A stretch of 64,000 nucleotides of DNA, taken from contig CAWBDV010000007.1 in NCBI GenBank assembly GCA_963787675.1, positions 372,001 through 436,000 on the forward strand, in the 5' to 3' direction. Below, in pieces: positions 27,377-35,254 of this stretch. Under the pieces are notes generated by a model. The model was not told the DNA's origin, made no database searches, and saw only the letters and a program-made list of their open reading frames with translations. The stretch is from JAJPKK01 sp963787675. Its GTDB lineage: Bacteria; Pseudomonadota; Alphaproteobacteria; Rhizobiales; Xanthobacteraceae. Made by a program: the position numbers and the translations under genes. Within the stretch, counting starts at the first letter, position 1. Each line of letters starts with the position of its first letter.

Positions 27377-28162
27377 ATGCAACCAGACACCAGATTGCGA
27401 CCGCTGATCGAGGCGATGGTCGCCAACGTGCAGAAGGCGCGCGCCGTCGAGCGGCCCTTCTTCCACCTCGAGTTCGACCGGGTCTTCCCGGACGACATCT
27501 ACGCGGCGATGTTGGATGGAATGCCGGACGCCGCCGACTATCGTCCGCTGCCGGGCCGCAACAAGGGTAACATCCTGCCGGACGGCACCTCGACGCGGGT
27601 CAAGATCGACCTGTTTGCCGAATACATCCGCCACATCACGCCGGAGAAGCGCCCGATCTGGGATCTGGTCGGCCGCGCGCTGTGCTCGGAGGAGGTCCAG
27701 GCGGCAATCATGAGCCGGCTCGCGCCGGGCCTTAAACGGCGCTTCGGCGAGGATTTCGCCGGCATTGGCATGTATCCGATCCCGGTGCTCACGCGCGACG
27801 TGCCGGGGTACCGGATCACGCCGCACACCGACACCCAGTGGAAGGGCATCACGGTGCAGCTTTACCTGCCTCGCGATGCCTCGGCGACCCACATCGGCAC
27901 CATCTTCCATGACCGAGATCCCGACGGATCGCTGCCGAAGGCGAAGCAGATGAAGTTCGCCCCCAACACCGGCTATGCCTTTGCCGTCGGCGACAACACC
28001 TGGCATTCGGCCGATCCGGTGGGCTCGGAGGTCGCGAGCCGTGACAGCATCCTGCTCACCTATTTCGTCGATACGGGCCTGCTGCGGGTCCTGCGCAACC
28101 GCGGCAAGCGGGTCGGCAATTTCCTGCTCAACGAAGCGAAGCAGTTGATGCGGCGCAATTAA
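27377..28162 (+). CDS. 2-oxoglutarate/Fe(II)-dependent oxygenase family protein
   Basis: A 261-aa protein. The iron-binding facial triad is visible: HTD in GYRITPHTDTQWKGITVQLY (about residue 148) and the distal His in VGDNTWHSADPVG; the 2-oxoglutarate Arg is probably in VASRDSILLTYFVDT. LYLPRDASATHIGTIFHDRD fits the jelly-roll core of 2OG-FeII_Oxy_3-like proteins. Such enzymes hydroxylate small molecules or proteins. The substrate is unknown and no partner gene is adjacent. A GTG ten codons upstream (27347) is an alternative start. Confidence 0.82.
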   Translation: MQPDTRLRPLIEAMVANVQKARAVERPFFHLEFDRVFPDDIYAAMLDGMPDAADYRPLPGRNKGNILPDGTSTRVKIDLFAEYIRHITPEKRPIWDLVGRALCSEEVQAAIMSRLAPGLKRRFGEDFAGIGMYPIPVLTRDVPGYRITPHTDTQWKGITVQLYLPRDASATHIGTIFHDRDPDGSLPKAKQMKFAPNTGYAFAVGDNTWHSADPVGSEVASRDSILLTYFVDTGLLRVLRNRGKRVGNFLLNEAKQLMRRN

Positions 28163-28285
28163 CCAAGGTCGAGGGGCTGCCGGTACCGAGGTTGAGGCTG
28201 CCGGGTCGCGGCCCGCCTTCCGGTCGGCCGAGCCGCCCCCTCCTTGCAGCGCTAGGCCCGTTTTCCCATATTAGTTCGAAGCCTG

Positions 28286-28368
28286 CGGAGGTAGCCGATC
28301 AGCGGACCTCCGGCGGGTGGGGGTGCCGTAAGGGCCCCACAAAGTCGCTATCGTAGGACTTTGAGATC
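28286..28368 (+). promoter_or_regulatory. ROSE-like RNA thermometer before hsp20
   Basis: The leader just before the Hsp20 start can fold into two hairpins. The first pairs CGGAGGT (28286-28292) with ACCTCCG (28306-28312). The second pairs CAAAGTC (28340-28346) with GACTTTG (28357-28363) and CTA with TAG, with a bulged G. This puts the ribosome site TAGGA (28354-28358) in the stem opposite TCGCT, the U(U/C)GCU motif known for ROSE elements, where melting on heating frees the ribosome site. Sequence and placement agree with ROSE; folding was done by eye. Confidence 0.75.
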
Positions 28369-28794
28369 ATGCCGCGCGTCCCATCGCTCTCGAGCCCGTT
28401 CCTGCTCGGCTTCGACGAAATCGAGCGTGCGCTCGATCGGGTCGCCAAGGCCGCCGACGGTTATCCGCCCTACAACATCGAGCGGGTGCCGCGGGACAAC
28501 GGCCGGCCGGAACGGCTGCGCATCACCCTGGCGGTTGCGGGCTTCACCCGCGACGACCTTGACGTCACCGTCGAGGAAAGCCAACTGGTGATCCGCGGCC
28601 GGCAGACCGACGGCGAGACGAGGCATTATCTCCACCGCGGAATCGCGGCTCGTCAGTTCCAACGCACATTCGTGCTGGCGGACGGGATGGAGGTATTGGG
28701 AGCCGATCTCAGGAATGGTTTATTGTCGATCGACCTCGCGCGTCCCGAACCGGAGCGTGTGGTTAAGACGATCGCAATAACCAATCATGAATAA
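28369..28794 (+). CDS. Small heat shock protein, Hsp20/IbpA family
   Basis: A 141-aa chaperone that holds unfolding proteins. The start MPRVPSLSSPFLLGFDEIER is like rhizobial class A sHsps. The alpha-crystallin domain covers about residues 35-130 (LRITLAVAGFTRDDLDVTVE, LVIRGRQTDGETRHYLHRGI, ARQFQRTFVLADGMEV, GLLSIDLARPEPERVVKTIA). The start follows the ROSE-like hairpin, so translation should rise on heat shock. The next gene, DUF1150, is 64 bases downstream, a pairing usual in alphaproteobacteria. Confidence 0.96.
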   Translation: MPRVPSLSSPFLLGFDEIERALDRVAKAADGYPPYNIERVPRDNGRPERLRITLAVAGFTRDDLDVTVEESQLVIRGRQTDGETRHYLHRGIAARQFQRTFVLADGMEVLGADLRNGLLSIDLARPEPERVVKTIAITNHE

Positions 28795-28858
28795 TGAGGT
28801 CGGCTTGCGGGAACTTGGCAGAACTCGACCACGTTGGCATCGTCGAGGAGTCGAGAAC

Positions 28859-29113
28859 ATGAATATGATAATCAGCCCGAAGATTTCTCCTGAGGCGCTT
28901 GCACATCTTGGCGATGGAGAAATCGCCTACATCAGGACCATCCGCTCGGAAGACGTGCCGGCGATGTTTCCGCAGGCGCCGGAAATCGCGCCCGGACTGC
29001 AGCTGTTCGCGCTGCTTGCCGCCGACGGTACGCCGATCATGGTAACCGACTCCCGCGAAGCTGCGGTTGCCAACGCCTGGAGCAATGAGCTGCAGACTCT
29101 GAGCGTGCACTGA
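28859..29113 (+). CDS. DUF1150 family protein (84 aa)
   Basis: A small acidic protein of the DUF1150 family: IAYIRTIRSEDVPAMFPQA, LFALLAADGTPIMVTDSREA and ANAWSNELQTLSVH. ATG 28859 follows GAGGAG by eight bases. It lies in the hsp20 operon, the standard place for this family. Function is unknown; a role with the heat-shock protein or redox/carbon status is only suggested by position. Confidence 0.92.
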   Translation: MNMIISPKISPEALAHLGDGEIAYIRTIRSEDVPAMFPQAPEIAPGLQLFALLAADGTPIMVTDSREAAVANAWSNELQTLSVH

Positions 29114-29208
29114 GCGCGCAATCAGGAGACGGGATGGGCGACAGGCCCTTCCCGCCGCCTGAAGGTCAGCCGCCGTCGAGCGGCCTTTTCCTCGGTTGAT
29201 CGCCCATT

Positions 29209-29670
29209 TCACTTCTCGCCGGGCGTCGACGTCGTCAGCACCGCATAGAGGGCTTCGGCATCGCGCGACTCGCGCAGCTTCCGCGCGATCTCCGCGTCGC
29301 GCAGCAGGCGCGCGACGCGCGCTAGTGCCTTGAGATGATCGGCGCCGGCTGCTTCAGGCGCTAGCAGCAGGAACATCAGGTCGACCGGCTGGCCGTCGAG
29401 CGCTTCGAAATCCACCGGCCGCTCCAGCCGCGCGAATACGCCGAACAAATGATCGAGCTTGGCGAGCTTGCCGTGCGGGATGGCAATGCCGCCGCCAATG
29501 CCGGTCGAGCCGAGGCGTTCGCGCTGCATCAGCACTTCAAAAATCTCGCGATCGGTTCGTCCACACATCGCTGCCGCGCGCGCCGACAGCTCTTGCAGAG
29601 CCTGCTTCTTGTTGTTCACGCGAAGCACGGGAATGACCGCCTGCGGGACGACGAGGTCGGTAAGCGGCAT
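29209..29670 (-). CDS. ptsN: Nitrogen-regulatory PTS IIA protein (PtsN/EIIA-Ntr)
   Basis: A 153-aa phospho-acceptor protein of the nitrogen PTS. The start MPLTDLVVPQAVIPVLRVNN, the RERLGSTGIGGGIAIPHGK block with the phosphorylated His, and LMFLLLAPEAAGADHLKALA with RVARLLRD are characteristic. It relays PEP-derived phosphate status to potassium and nitrogen control. The usual upstream hpf and rpoN genes are not next to it, which is unusual. It converges with DUF1150. ATG 29670 gives normal length. Confidence 0.95.
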   Translation of the reverse strand: MPLTDLVVPQAVIPVLRVNNKKQALQELSARAAAMCGRTDREIFEVLMQRERLGSTGIGGGIAIPHGKLAKLDHLFGVFARLERPVDFEALDGQPVDLMFLLLAPEAAGADHLKALARVARLLRDAEIARKLRESRDAEALYAVLTTSTPGEK

Positions 29671-29965
29671 GAAAGAATTGTCCGGAACCCGGCGCCCGGA
29701 ATGCGGGCGCAATTGGGGGGCGGACCATAAGGACGCCCCTATGGGCCGTCAATAGGCGCTTTGTCTCGCCGCGGAGCATCGCCGGCGTGCGATTGCTCCA
29801 GCGTTTCTTTCGATCATTGTGAACGTTAGCCTATCACAATTTGATGACGCTGGATGGGGTGTGGACCCAAGAGTCGTAACAACCGCGGACGGTGGATAGC
29901 GCGCGGACAACACGCTAATTTGCCCGGCCTATTCGACCTGCCGCCACCGTTCCTCTGAGGACTCC

Positions 29966-30949
29966 ATGCCGACATCCCCGCGAAAATCAGTGAGCAAGGC
30001 CCGGCGCAAAGCCGCGCCGAAGCGCAAGGCTGCGTCCAGGTCTTCGGGCGGGAAAGCGGCGAAGCCCGCGGCGATGATTCCGCGCGAGCGCGCCGCCTAT
30101 TCGGCGATCGTCGATCGCCCGCCGCTCAAGCTCCCTGGCAAGGCGCGGCTCGTGCTGTGGCCGATCGTCAACCTCGAAGTGTGGGACATCGGCCGGCCGA
30201 TGCCGCGCCAGGTTCTGCCCGCGCCGACCGGCGTGCCGCTCCTTCCCGATGTTCCGCAATGGAGCTGGCACGAATACGGGATGCGCGTCGGCGTGTGGCG
30301 CTTCTTCGATCTGTTCAAGAAACACAGCATCCGTCCGACGCTCGCCATCAACGCACGCGTCTGCGAGGACTACACGCGCGTGGCCGAAGAGGCGCGTCGG
30401 GAGAACTGGGAGTTCATGGGCCACGCCTACGACCAGATGCCCATGCACAAGCACGACAATCAACGCGACATGATCCACCGGTCGCTCGACATCATCGCGC
30501 GCTTCACCGGCAAGCGCCCGATCGGCTGGCTTGGCCCGGGCCTGACGCAGACCTTCGAGACGCCAGAGTTACTCGCCGACGCTGGCATCAAATACATCGG
30601 CGACTGGGTCTATGACGATGAACCCGACATCATCCGCACGGCGCGCGGGCCGCTTGTCACATTACCGTACACGGTCGAACTCAACGACATTGCCATGATG
30701 ATCGTGCAGCACCACAAAAGCGATTATCTGCTCAAGCGCGCCATCGACGCGTTCGACCGGCTCTACGCGGAAGGCGAACGTCGCGCCAAGTTCATGGCCG
30801 TGGCGATCCATCCCTACATCAGCGGCCAGCCGCACCGGATCAAATATCTCGAAGCGATCTACGATTACGCCGCGAAATTCGACGGCGTGCTGCACTGGAA
30901 CGGCGAGCAGATCTACGAGTGGTACATGAAGGCGCGCAAAGAGGCGTGA
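29966..30949 (+). CDS. Polysaccharide deacetylase (NodB/PuuE-like) family protein
   Basis: A 327-aa protein. The first 36 residues are Lys/Arg/Ala-rich (KARRKAAPKRKAASRSSGG) and probably disordered. The deacetylase fold follows: LVLWPIVNLEVWDIGRPMP, SWHEYGMRVGVWRFFDLFKK, RPTLAINARVCEDY, WEFMGHAYDQMPMHKH, GKRPIGWLGPGLTQTFETPE and VAIHPYISGQPHRIKYLEAI. This is closer to the PuuE/allantoinase-like cytoplasmic group than to secreted chitin deacetylases, as no signal peptide is present. It would cleave a C-N bond in a small ring or amide; the substrate is unknown. A palindromic repeat follows its stop. Confidence 0.87.
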   Translation: MPTSPRKSVSKARRKAAPKRKAASRSSGGKAAKPAAMIPRERAAYSAIVDRPPLKLPGKARLVLWPIVNLEVWDIGRPMPRQVLPAPTGVPLLPDVPQWSWHEYGMRVGVWRFFDLFKKHSIRPTLAINARVCEDYTRVAEEARRENWEFMGHAYDQMPMHKHDNQRDMIHRSLDIIARFTGKRPIGWLGPGLTQTFETPELLADAGIKYIGDWVYDDEPDIIRTARGPLVTLPYTVELNDIAMMIVQHHKSDYLLKRAIDAFDRLYAEGERRAKFMAVAIHPYISGQPHRIKYLEAIYDYAAKFDGVLHWNGEQIYEWYMKARKEA

Positions 30950-30960
30950 TGCGATGATCG

Positions 30961-31047
30961 TAGCCCGGATGGAGCGAAGCGAAATCCGGGAACAGCGTTT
31001 CAAATCGCAAGATCGCTCCCAGATTACGCTTCGCTCCATCCGGGCTA
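30961..31047. repeat. Palindromic intergenic repeat, type A copy 1
   Basis: TAGCCCGGATGGAGCGAAGC at 30961 is inverted as GCTTCGCTCCATCCGGGCTA at 31028-31047, with about 45 bases between. This is the REP-like repeat widespread in Bradyrhizobium-type genomes. It lies between the deacetylase and dksA stops (convergent genes) and may act as a bidirectional terminator. A related copy is at 58411-58496. Confidence 0.85.
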
Positions 31048-31069
31048 TAAGGACCGGGCGCAGCCGCGC

Positions 31070-31486
31070 CTATTCCTCGCGGTAGACGCGCTCGCGGCGC
31101 TCGTGGCGCTCCTGCGCCTCGACTGACAGCGTCGCGATCGGGCGAGCTTCCAGGCGCTTGATCGAGATCGGCTCGCCGGTCTCTTCGCAATAGCCGTAGG
31201 TGCCGTCTTCGATGCGCGTCAGCGCGGCGTCGATCTTGGCGATCAGCTTGCGCTGCCGGTCGCGTGCGCGCAACTCGATTGCGCGATCGGTCTCGGATGA
31301 AGCCCGGTCGGCGAGATCGGGGTGGTTCTGATTTTCATCTTGAAGGTGCTGCAGGGTTTCTTTCGCCTCTTTGAGGATGTCCTCTTTCCAGGCGAGCAGT
31401 TTTTGGCGGAAATATTCCCTTTGCCGTTCGTTCATGAACGGCTCCTTGTCCGTCGGCCGATAGAGCTTGCCCTTGTCCGCGCCCAT
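31070..31486 (-). CDS. dksA: DksA-type transcription factor
   Basis: A 138-aa protein that binds the RNA polymerase secondary channel and works with ppGpp. The coiled coil is NERQREYFRQKLLAWKEDIL through KETLQHLQDENQNHPDLADR, with the tip DLADRASSETDRAIELRARD. The C-terminal zinc-finger region, YGYCEETGEPISIKRLEARP, keeps only one Cys, the usual Rhizobiales form. The full-length start at 31486 is preferred over ATG 31435 because DksA normally has this short leader. Confidence 0.96.
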   Translation of the reverse strand: MGADKGKLYRPTDKEPFMNERQREYFRQKLLAWKEDILKEAKETLQHLQDENQNHPDLADRASSETDRAIELRARDRQRKLIAKIDAALTRIEDGTYGYCEETGEPISIKRLEARPIATLSVEAQERHERRERVYREE

Positions 31487-31693
31487 TTCAGGTTTTGCTC
31501 CCGCGAAACTGGTTGTTTTTGTTCGTAAAACGACCTCCCGCGGCCGGCCTTATATATCCGCGCTCGAAGCCCTTCAACAGCAAAGGCACGGCCGGAAGGC
31601 CGATAGCCAACTCAGGTCAATGAAATGTGACGGAGGCTCAAAAAAACGGCAGGACCGAGCGCGCTTCCGGTCGGTTAAATGTCGGCCAGGGCG

Positions 31694-33693
31694 TCAAAAA
31701 TCGTCGTCGACATCGTCAGGCAGACCGTGGGCGCCGAAGGCCGAGCCGTCATCGTAGATCGGCGGCTCGACCTCCTCTTCCCCGGCCGCAGGCGCGCCCG
31801 GCGAGGCCTCCGGCTCAGGCTGGCGCACCGCAATGATCTGGGCCCCGGGGAAGCGCGCCAAGACGCTCTTCACCAGCGGGTCGGCCTGCACGCCCCGCCT
31901 GAACTCTTCCTGCTGCGCCTCGATCTGAGAGCGGACTGTCGGGCGGCCGGCCTCGGTCGAAACCACGACCATCCAGCGCCGCCCGGTAAGGGTGCCGAGC
32001 CGGCGCGCGAGATCGCCGATCAGTGCTTTCGAGGCGCTCGCCTCAAGCGCGATCTCAAGCTTGCCGTCCTCGAAATTGACGAGCCGCACATCGCGTTCGA
32101 GCGCAGTTTTGAGCGGCAGATCGCGCTTATCGCCCACGTAGGCGATGAGGTCTTCGAATTTTGCGAACGCGCGAGTGGGCGCCACGGCAGGCGCGGACGC
32201 AGACTGCGAGAGCGGCGTGGCAATGCCGGCGCTTTTCCTCTCCCCTCCCCCTTGTGGGGAGGGGTCGGGGGCCGGGGTCGCGAGTTGGGGCACGGCAGTG
32301 CCATAGGCTGCCGCCCCCCACCCCGACCCTCCCCCGAGAGGGGCGAGGGAGAAAGCGCGGTGGTTGAGGTTGCGGCTCTTGGTGCTGTCGCAAGCGTTGG
32401 TTGCCGCGCCATCGGTGCCGGCTCGGCGGACGCAACCGGCGCCGAGGGCCGCGGGGCGTTTGCGCCGCGGCCAGCCGGCGGCGCGCCCTGTCGCTGCGCA
32501 TCGCCGAGCGAGCGCACGACGTCTTCGGGCGCGGGCAGGTCGGCCGCGTAGGCGATCCGCACCAGCACCATCTCGGCCGCCGCGATCGGGCGCGGCGCCT
32601 CTTTGACCTCGGCAATGCCCTTGAACAGCATCTGCCACGTGCGCGACAGCACTCGCATCGAAAGGCCGGCGGCAAAGTCGCGACCGCGCGTGCGTTCGAT
32701 CTCGGCGAGCGAGCGGTCGTCGGCGACCGCCGGCACCACCTTCACCCGCGTCACAAAATGCGTGAACTCGGCAAGGTCGGTGAGCACGACCAGCGGGTCG
32801 GCGCCGGAATCGTACTGGTCCCGCAGTTCGGCGAGCGCGCGCGTGATGTCGCCCTTCATCACCGCATCGAACAACTCGATGATGCGGCTGCGATCCGCGA
32901 GCCCGAGCATGCTGCGCACGTCCTCGGCGCGCACCGCGCCCGCTGCGTGCGAGATCGCCTGATCGAGGATCGAGAGCGAATCGCGAACCGAGCCCTCGGC
33001 CGCGCGGGCGATGAGCGCAAGCGCTTCAGGTTCTGCGCTGACCCGTTCCTTGGCGAGGATGCCTTCGAGATGAGAGACAAGGCGGCCGGTCTCGACGCGT
33101 CGGAGGTCGAAGCGCTGGCAGCGCGACAGCACCGTCACCGGGACTTCACGGATTTCCGTCGTCGCGAAGATGAACTTGGCGTGGGGCGGCGGCTCCTCGA
33201 GCGTCTTGAGCAGCGCATTGAAGGCTGCCGTCGAGAGCATGTGCACTTCGTCGAGGATGTAGACCTTGTAGCGGGCGTCGACCGGCGCATAGCGCACCGC
33301 GTCGTTGATCTGGCGGATATCGTCGACGCCGTTGTGGGAGGCCGCATCCATCTCCAGGACATCGACATGCCGACTGTCCATGATGGCCTGGCAATGCAGG
33401 CCCATGGTCGGCATGCGCACGGTCGGGGCCGTGATCGACCCATCGGGCAGCGCGTAGTTCAGGCCGCGCGCGACAATGCGGGCCGTCGTCGTCTTGCCGA
33501 CGCCGCGGACGCCGGTGAGAATCCAGGCCTGCGGAATGCGCCCGGTCTCGAAGGCATTGGTGATGGTCCGCACCATCGCTTCCTGCCCGATGAGGTCATC
33601 GAAGGTTGCGGGGCGGTATTTGCGGGCGAGTACCCGATAGCCGGCCGCCGGCGCGGAAACGGGTTGTGCGCGGGCCGTGTCGGCTTCGCTCAT
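31694..33693 (-). CDS. dnaX: DNA polymerase III tau/gamma subunit, reading frame broken at an inserted repeat
   Basis: Clamp-loader ATPase. From ATG 33693 the product has YRVLARKYRPATFDDLIGQE, Walker A GVRGVGKTTTARI, DEVHMLSTAAFNALLKTLEE (DExx box) and the LFATTEIRE-type sensor, then domain III and an Ala/Pro linker. The tau-specific C-terminal domains (AFAKFEDLIAYVGDKRDLPL through MVVVSTEAGRPTVRSQIEAQ) are in another frame, one base back. The frames overlap in the palindromic repeat at 32236-32352. If read without a shift, the first frame ends at 32020 with a nonsense tail (557 aa). Full tau of about 666 aa needs a -1 shift. Missing base, programmed shift and true mutation are all possible. 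Confidence 0.9.
32236..32352. repeat. GC-rich palindromic repeat inserted in the dnaX linker
   Basis: About 117 bases with inverted arms: GGGGAGGGGTCGGGG at about 32256-32270 and CCCCGACCCTCCCCC at 32321-32335, flanked by CCTCTCCCCTCCCCC and GAGAGGGGCGAGGGAG. Repeats of this kind are scattered through many Rhizobiales genomes, mostly between genes. Here one lies inside an essential gene, in the disordered linker before tau domain IV, where an insertion is best tolerated. Confidence 0.8.
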
Positions 33694-33829
33694 CGTGCCT
33701 CTGGTAACCTGGGACAGTTCGCAAACATCGCGTTGAAAAGCGCAGCTAGCCCGCTATCGGGCGCCGCTGCGCTTCGAACAATGGCCTTCGCCGCGCTCGC
33801 GCGCAACCCATCCTGACGGTCGCATGATA

Positions 33830-33924
33830 GGAGGTTGACGAGCGACCCGAACCGGAGCTCGTTAGGGCTGCTTCCTTCCGGACCTGACCCGGTTGGCGAG
33901 TGGCTCGTCCACCGCCAACCTCCC
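33830..33924 (-). ncRNA. ffs: Signal recognition particle RNA (small, 4.5S type)
   Basis: Read on the minus strand, the segment starts GGGAGGTTGGCGGTGG and ends with the matching GTCAACCTCC, giving the closing stem. The conserved apical core GGTCAGGTCCGGAAGGAAGC followed by AGCCCTAACGAG is present, with the GGAA tetraloop and the Ffh-binding internal loop. It is about 95 nt and lies just upstream of dnaX, the usual place in Rhizobiales. Ends are approximate. Confidence 0.95.
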
Positions 33925-33973
33925 GCGCCCTATATCGGCGGAAGCGGAAGGGATTGCAAGCACGGGAGCGAGC

Positions 33974-34399
33974 ATGGATCGTCCGGGTGAGAACTGGTCG
34001 CTGCATCCGCAGCTTGAGGCCGACACCGTGGCGATCGGCGACCTCGTGCTGTCGCGGGTGCTTCTCAGCAAGGACGGCAACTACCCGTGGCTCATCCTGG
34101 TGCCCCGCTCGCCCGGAGCGTGCGAGATCGTCGATCTTGCCGAGCCCGCGCAGACCCAGCTCATGAGCGAAATCGCGGTTGCGTCGCGTGCGCTCAAGTC
34201 GGTGACAGCCTGCGACAAGCTCAACGTGGCCGCGATCGGAAACGTGGTGCCGCAGCTGCATGTTCATGTGGTGGCGCGGCGGCGCGACGATCCGGCATGG
34301 CCGAAGCCGATCTGGGGCGCCGTGGCGCCGCGGACCTACGACCAGGCCGCCATGGATCGGCTCGTTGCCGCACTTCGCCATGCGCTGCCGCTCGTGTGA
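33974..34399 (+). CDS. HIT-family nucleotide-binding hydrolase
   Basis: A 141-aa histidine-triad protein. The active-site segment is NVVPQLHVHVVARRRDDPAW, the HxHxx form seen in alphaproteobacterial HIT proteins related to Ap4A hydrolase and GalT-like enzymes. ADTVAIGDLVLSRVLLSKDG and YPWLILVPRSPGACEIVDLA are the usual N-terminal strands. It likely cleaves nucleoside phosphoramidates or dinucleoside polyphosphates. ATG 33974 follows GGGAGCGAGC. It is divergent from SRP RNA and dnaX. Confidence 0.92.
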   Translation: MDRPGENWSLHPQLEADTVAIGDLVLSRVLLSKDGNYPWLILVPRSPGACEIVDLAEPAQTQLMSEIAVASRALKSVTACDKLNVAAIGNVVPQLHVHVVARRRDDPAWPKPIWGAVAPRTYDQAAMDRLVAALRHALPLV

Positions 34400-34521
34400 T
34401 CCGCGCGCGACCGTCTCGCTCGGCGCGACAAAACGCGCTAACGTGTTCGCATCGGTGCGGTGCGATCGATCGCCGCTAAAGCCGGCTCCGCGTTCATGCG
34501 GGGGTGAAGGAGAGAACGCTC

Positions 34522-35242
34522 ATGGTTGATGAGACCATTCCACGCCGCGATTTTCTAAAGGGAGCGATGGTCGGCACGGCCGCCGCGCTTGCACCAGCCG
34601 CGGCAGCACCGGCCGTCGCGCAGACGCCAGCGCAACAGCCGAGCGGTACGCCGACCGCCGTCGACGCGGAGGCGCCGCTGACACTGAACGCCACCGAATA
34701 TGCCTTCATCGTTGCCGCGGTCGATACCATTATTCCGGCCGATAATTTGTCGCCCTCGGGCAGCGCCTGCGGGGTTGCCGTGTTCATCGATCGGCAGCTG
34801 GCGGGTGCTTACGGCATGGGGGCGCGGCTCTATCGCCAGGGCCCGTTCCCGAAAGCAAAGCCCGAGCTTGGCTATCAGCTTGCGTTGAACCCGCGCGAAT
34901 TCTTCCGTGCCGGGATCGAGTTCGGCCAATGCCTGGACTCGCAAGACGTACGGCAAGGACTTCGACCGGCTTGGCGAAGGCGATCGCGAAGCTGCCCTCA
35001 AGGCGATGGAAGACAACAAAGCGCCGTTCGAGGGCTTCTCCAGCCGTATGTTCTTCGATGCCCTCCTGCAGATCACCATGGAAGGGTTCTTTGCGGATCC
35101 GATCTATGGCGGCAATCGCGATATGGCGGCCTGGAAGATGGTTGGATATCCCGGCCTGCCGGCGACCTATCGCGAAGAGATCAAGACCTATTTCGGCAAG
35201 AAATACGATCGACCGCCGCACTCGATCGCGGACTTTGTTTAG
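34522..35242 (+). pseudogene. Gluconate 2-dehydrogenase subunit 3-like protein (GMC small subunit), frameshifted
   Basis: The small subunit exports the GMC flavoprotein through the Tat path. The first frame has a clear Tat leader (IPRRDFLKGAMVGTAAALAP) and the subunit-3 core LNATEYAFIVAAVDTIIPAD, GACGVAVFIDRQLAG-like and GPFPKAKPELGYQLAL. After AGIEF (near 34930) this frame turns to nonsense. The sense continues one base later: NAWTRKTYGKDFDRL, FFDALLQITMEGFFADPIYG, AWKMVGYPGLPATYREEIKT, ending at 35242. One extra G (or two lost bases) is present. A homologue would be about 240 aa. Confidence 0.85.
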
Positions 35243-35254
35243 GGGGGGCGCGCG

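Noticed and set aside
32401..33816. 471-aa plus-strand open frame opposite dnaX
   Set aside because: Antisense shadow of a strongly conserved gene; Arg/His-rich product without domains.
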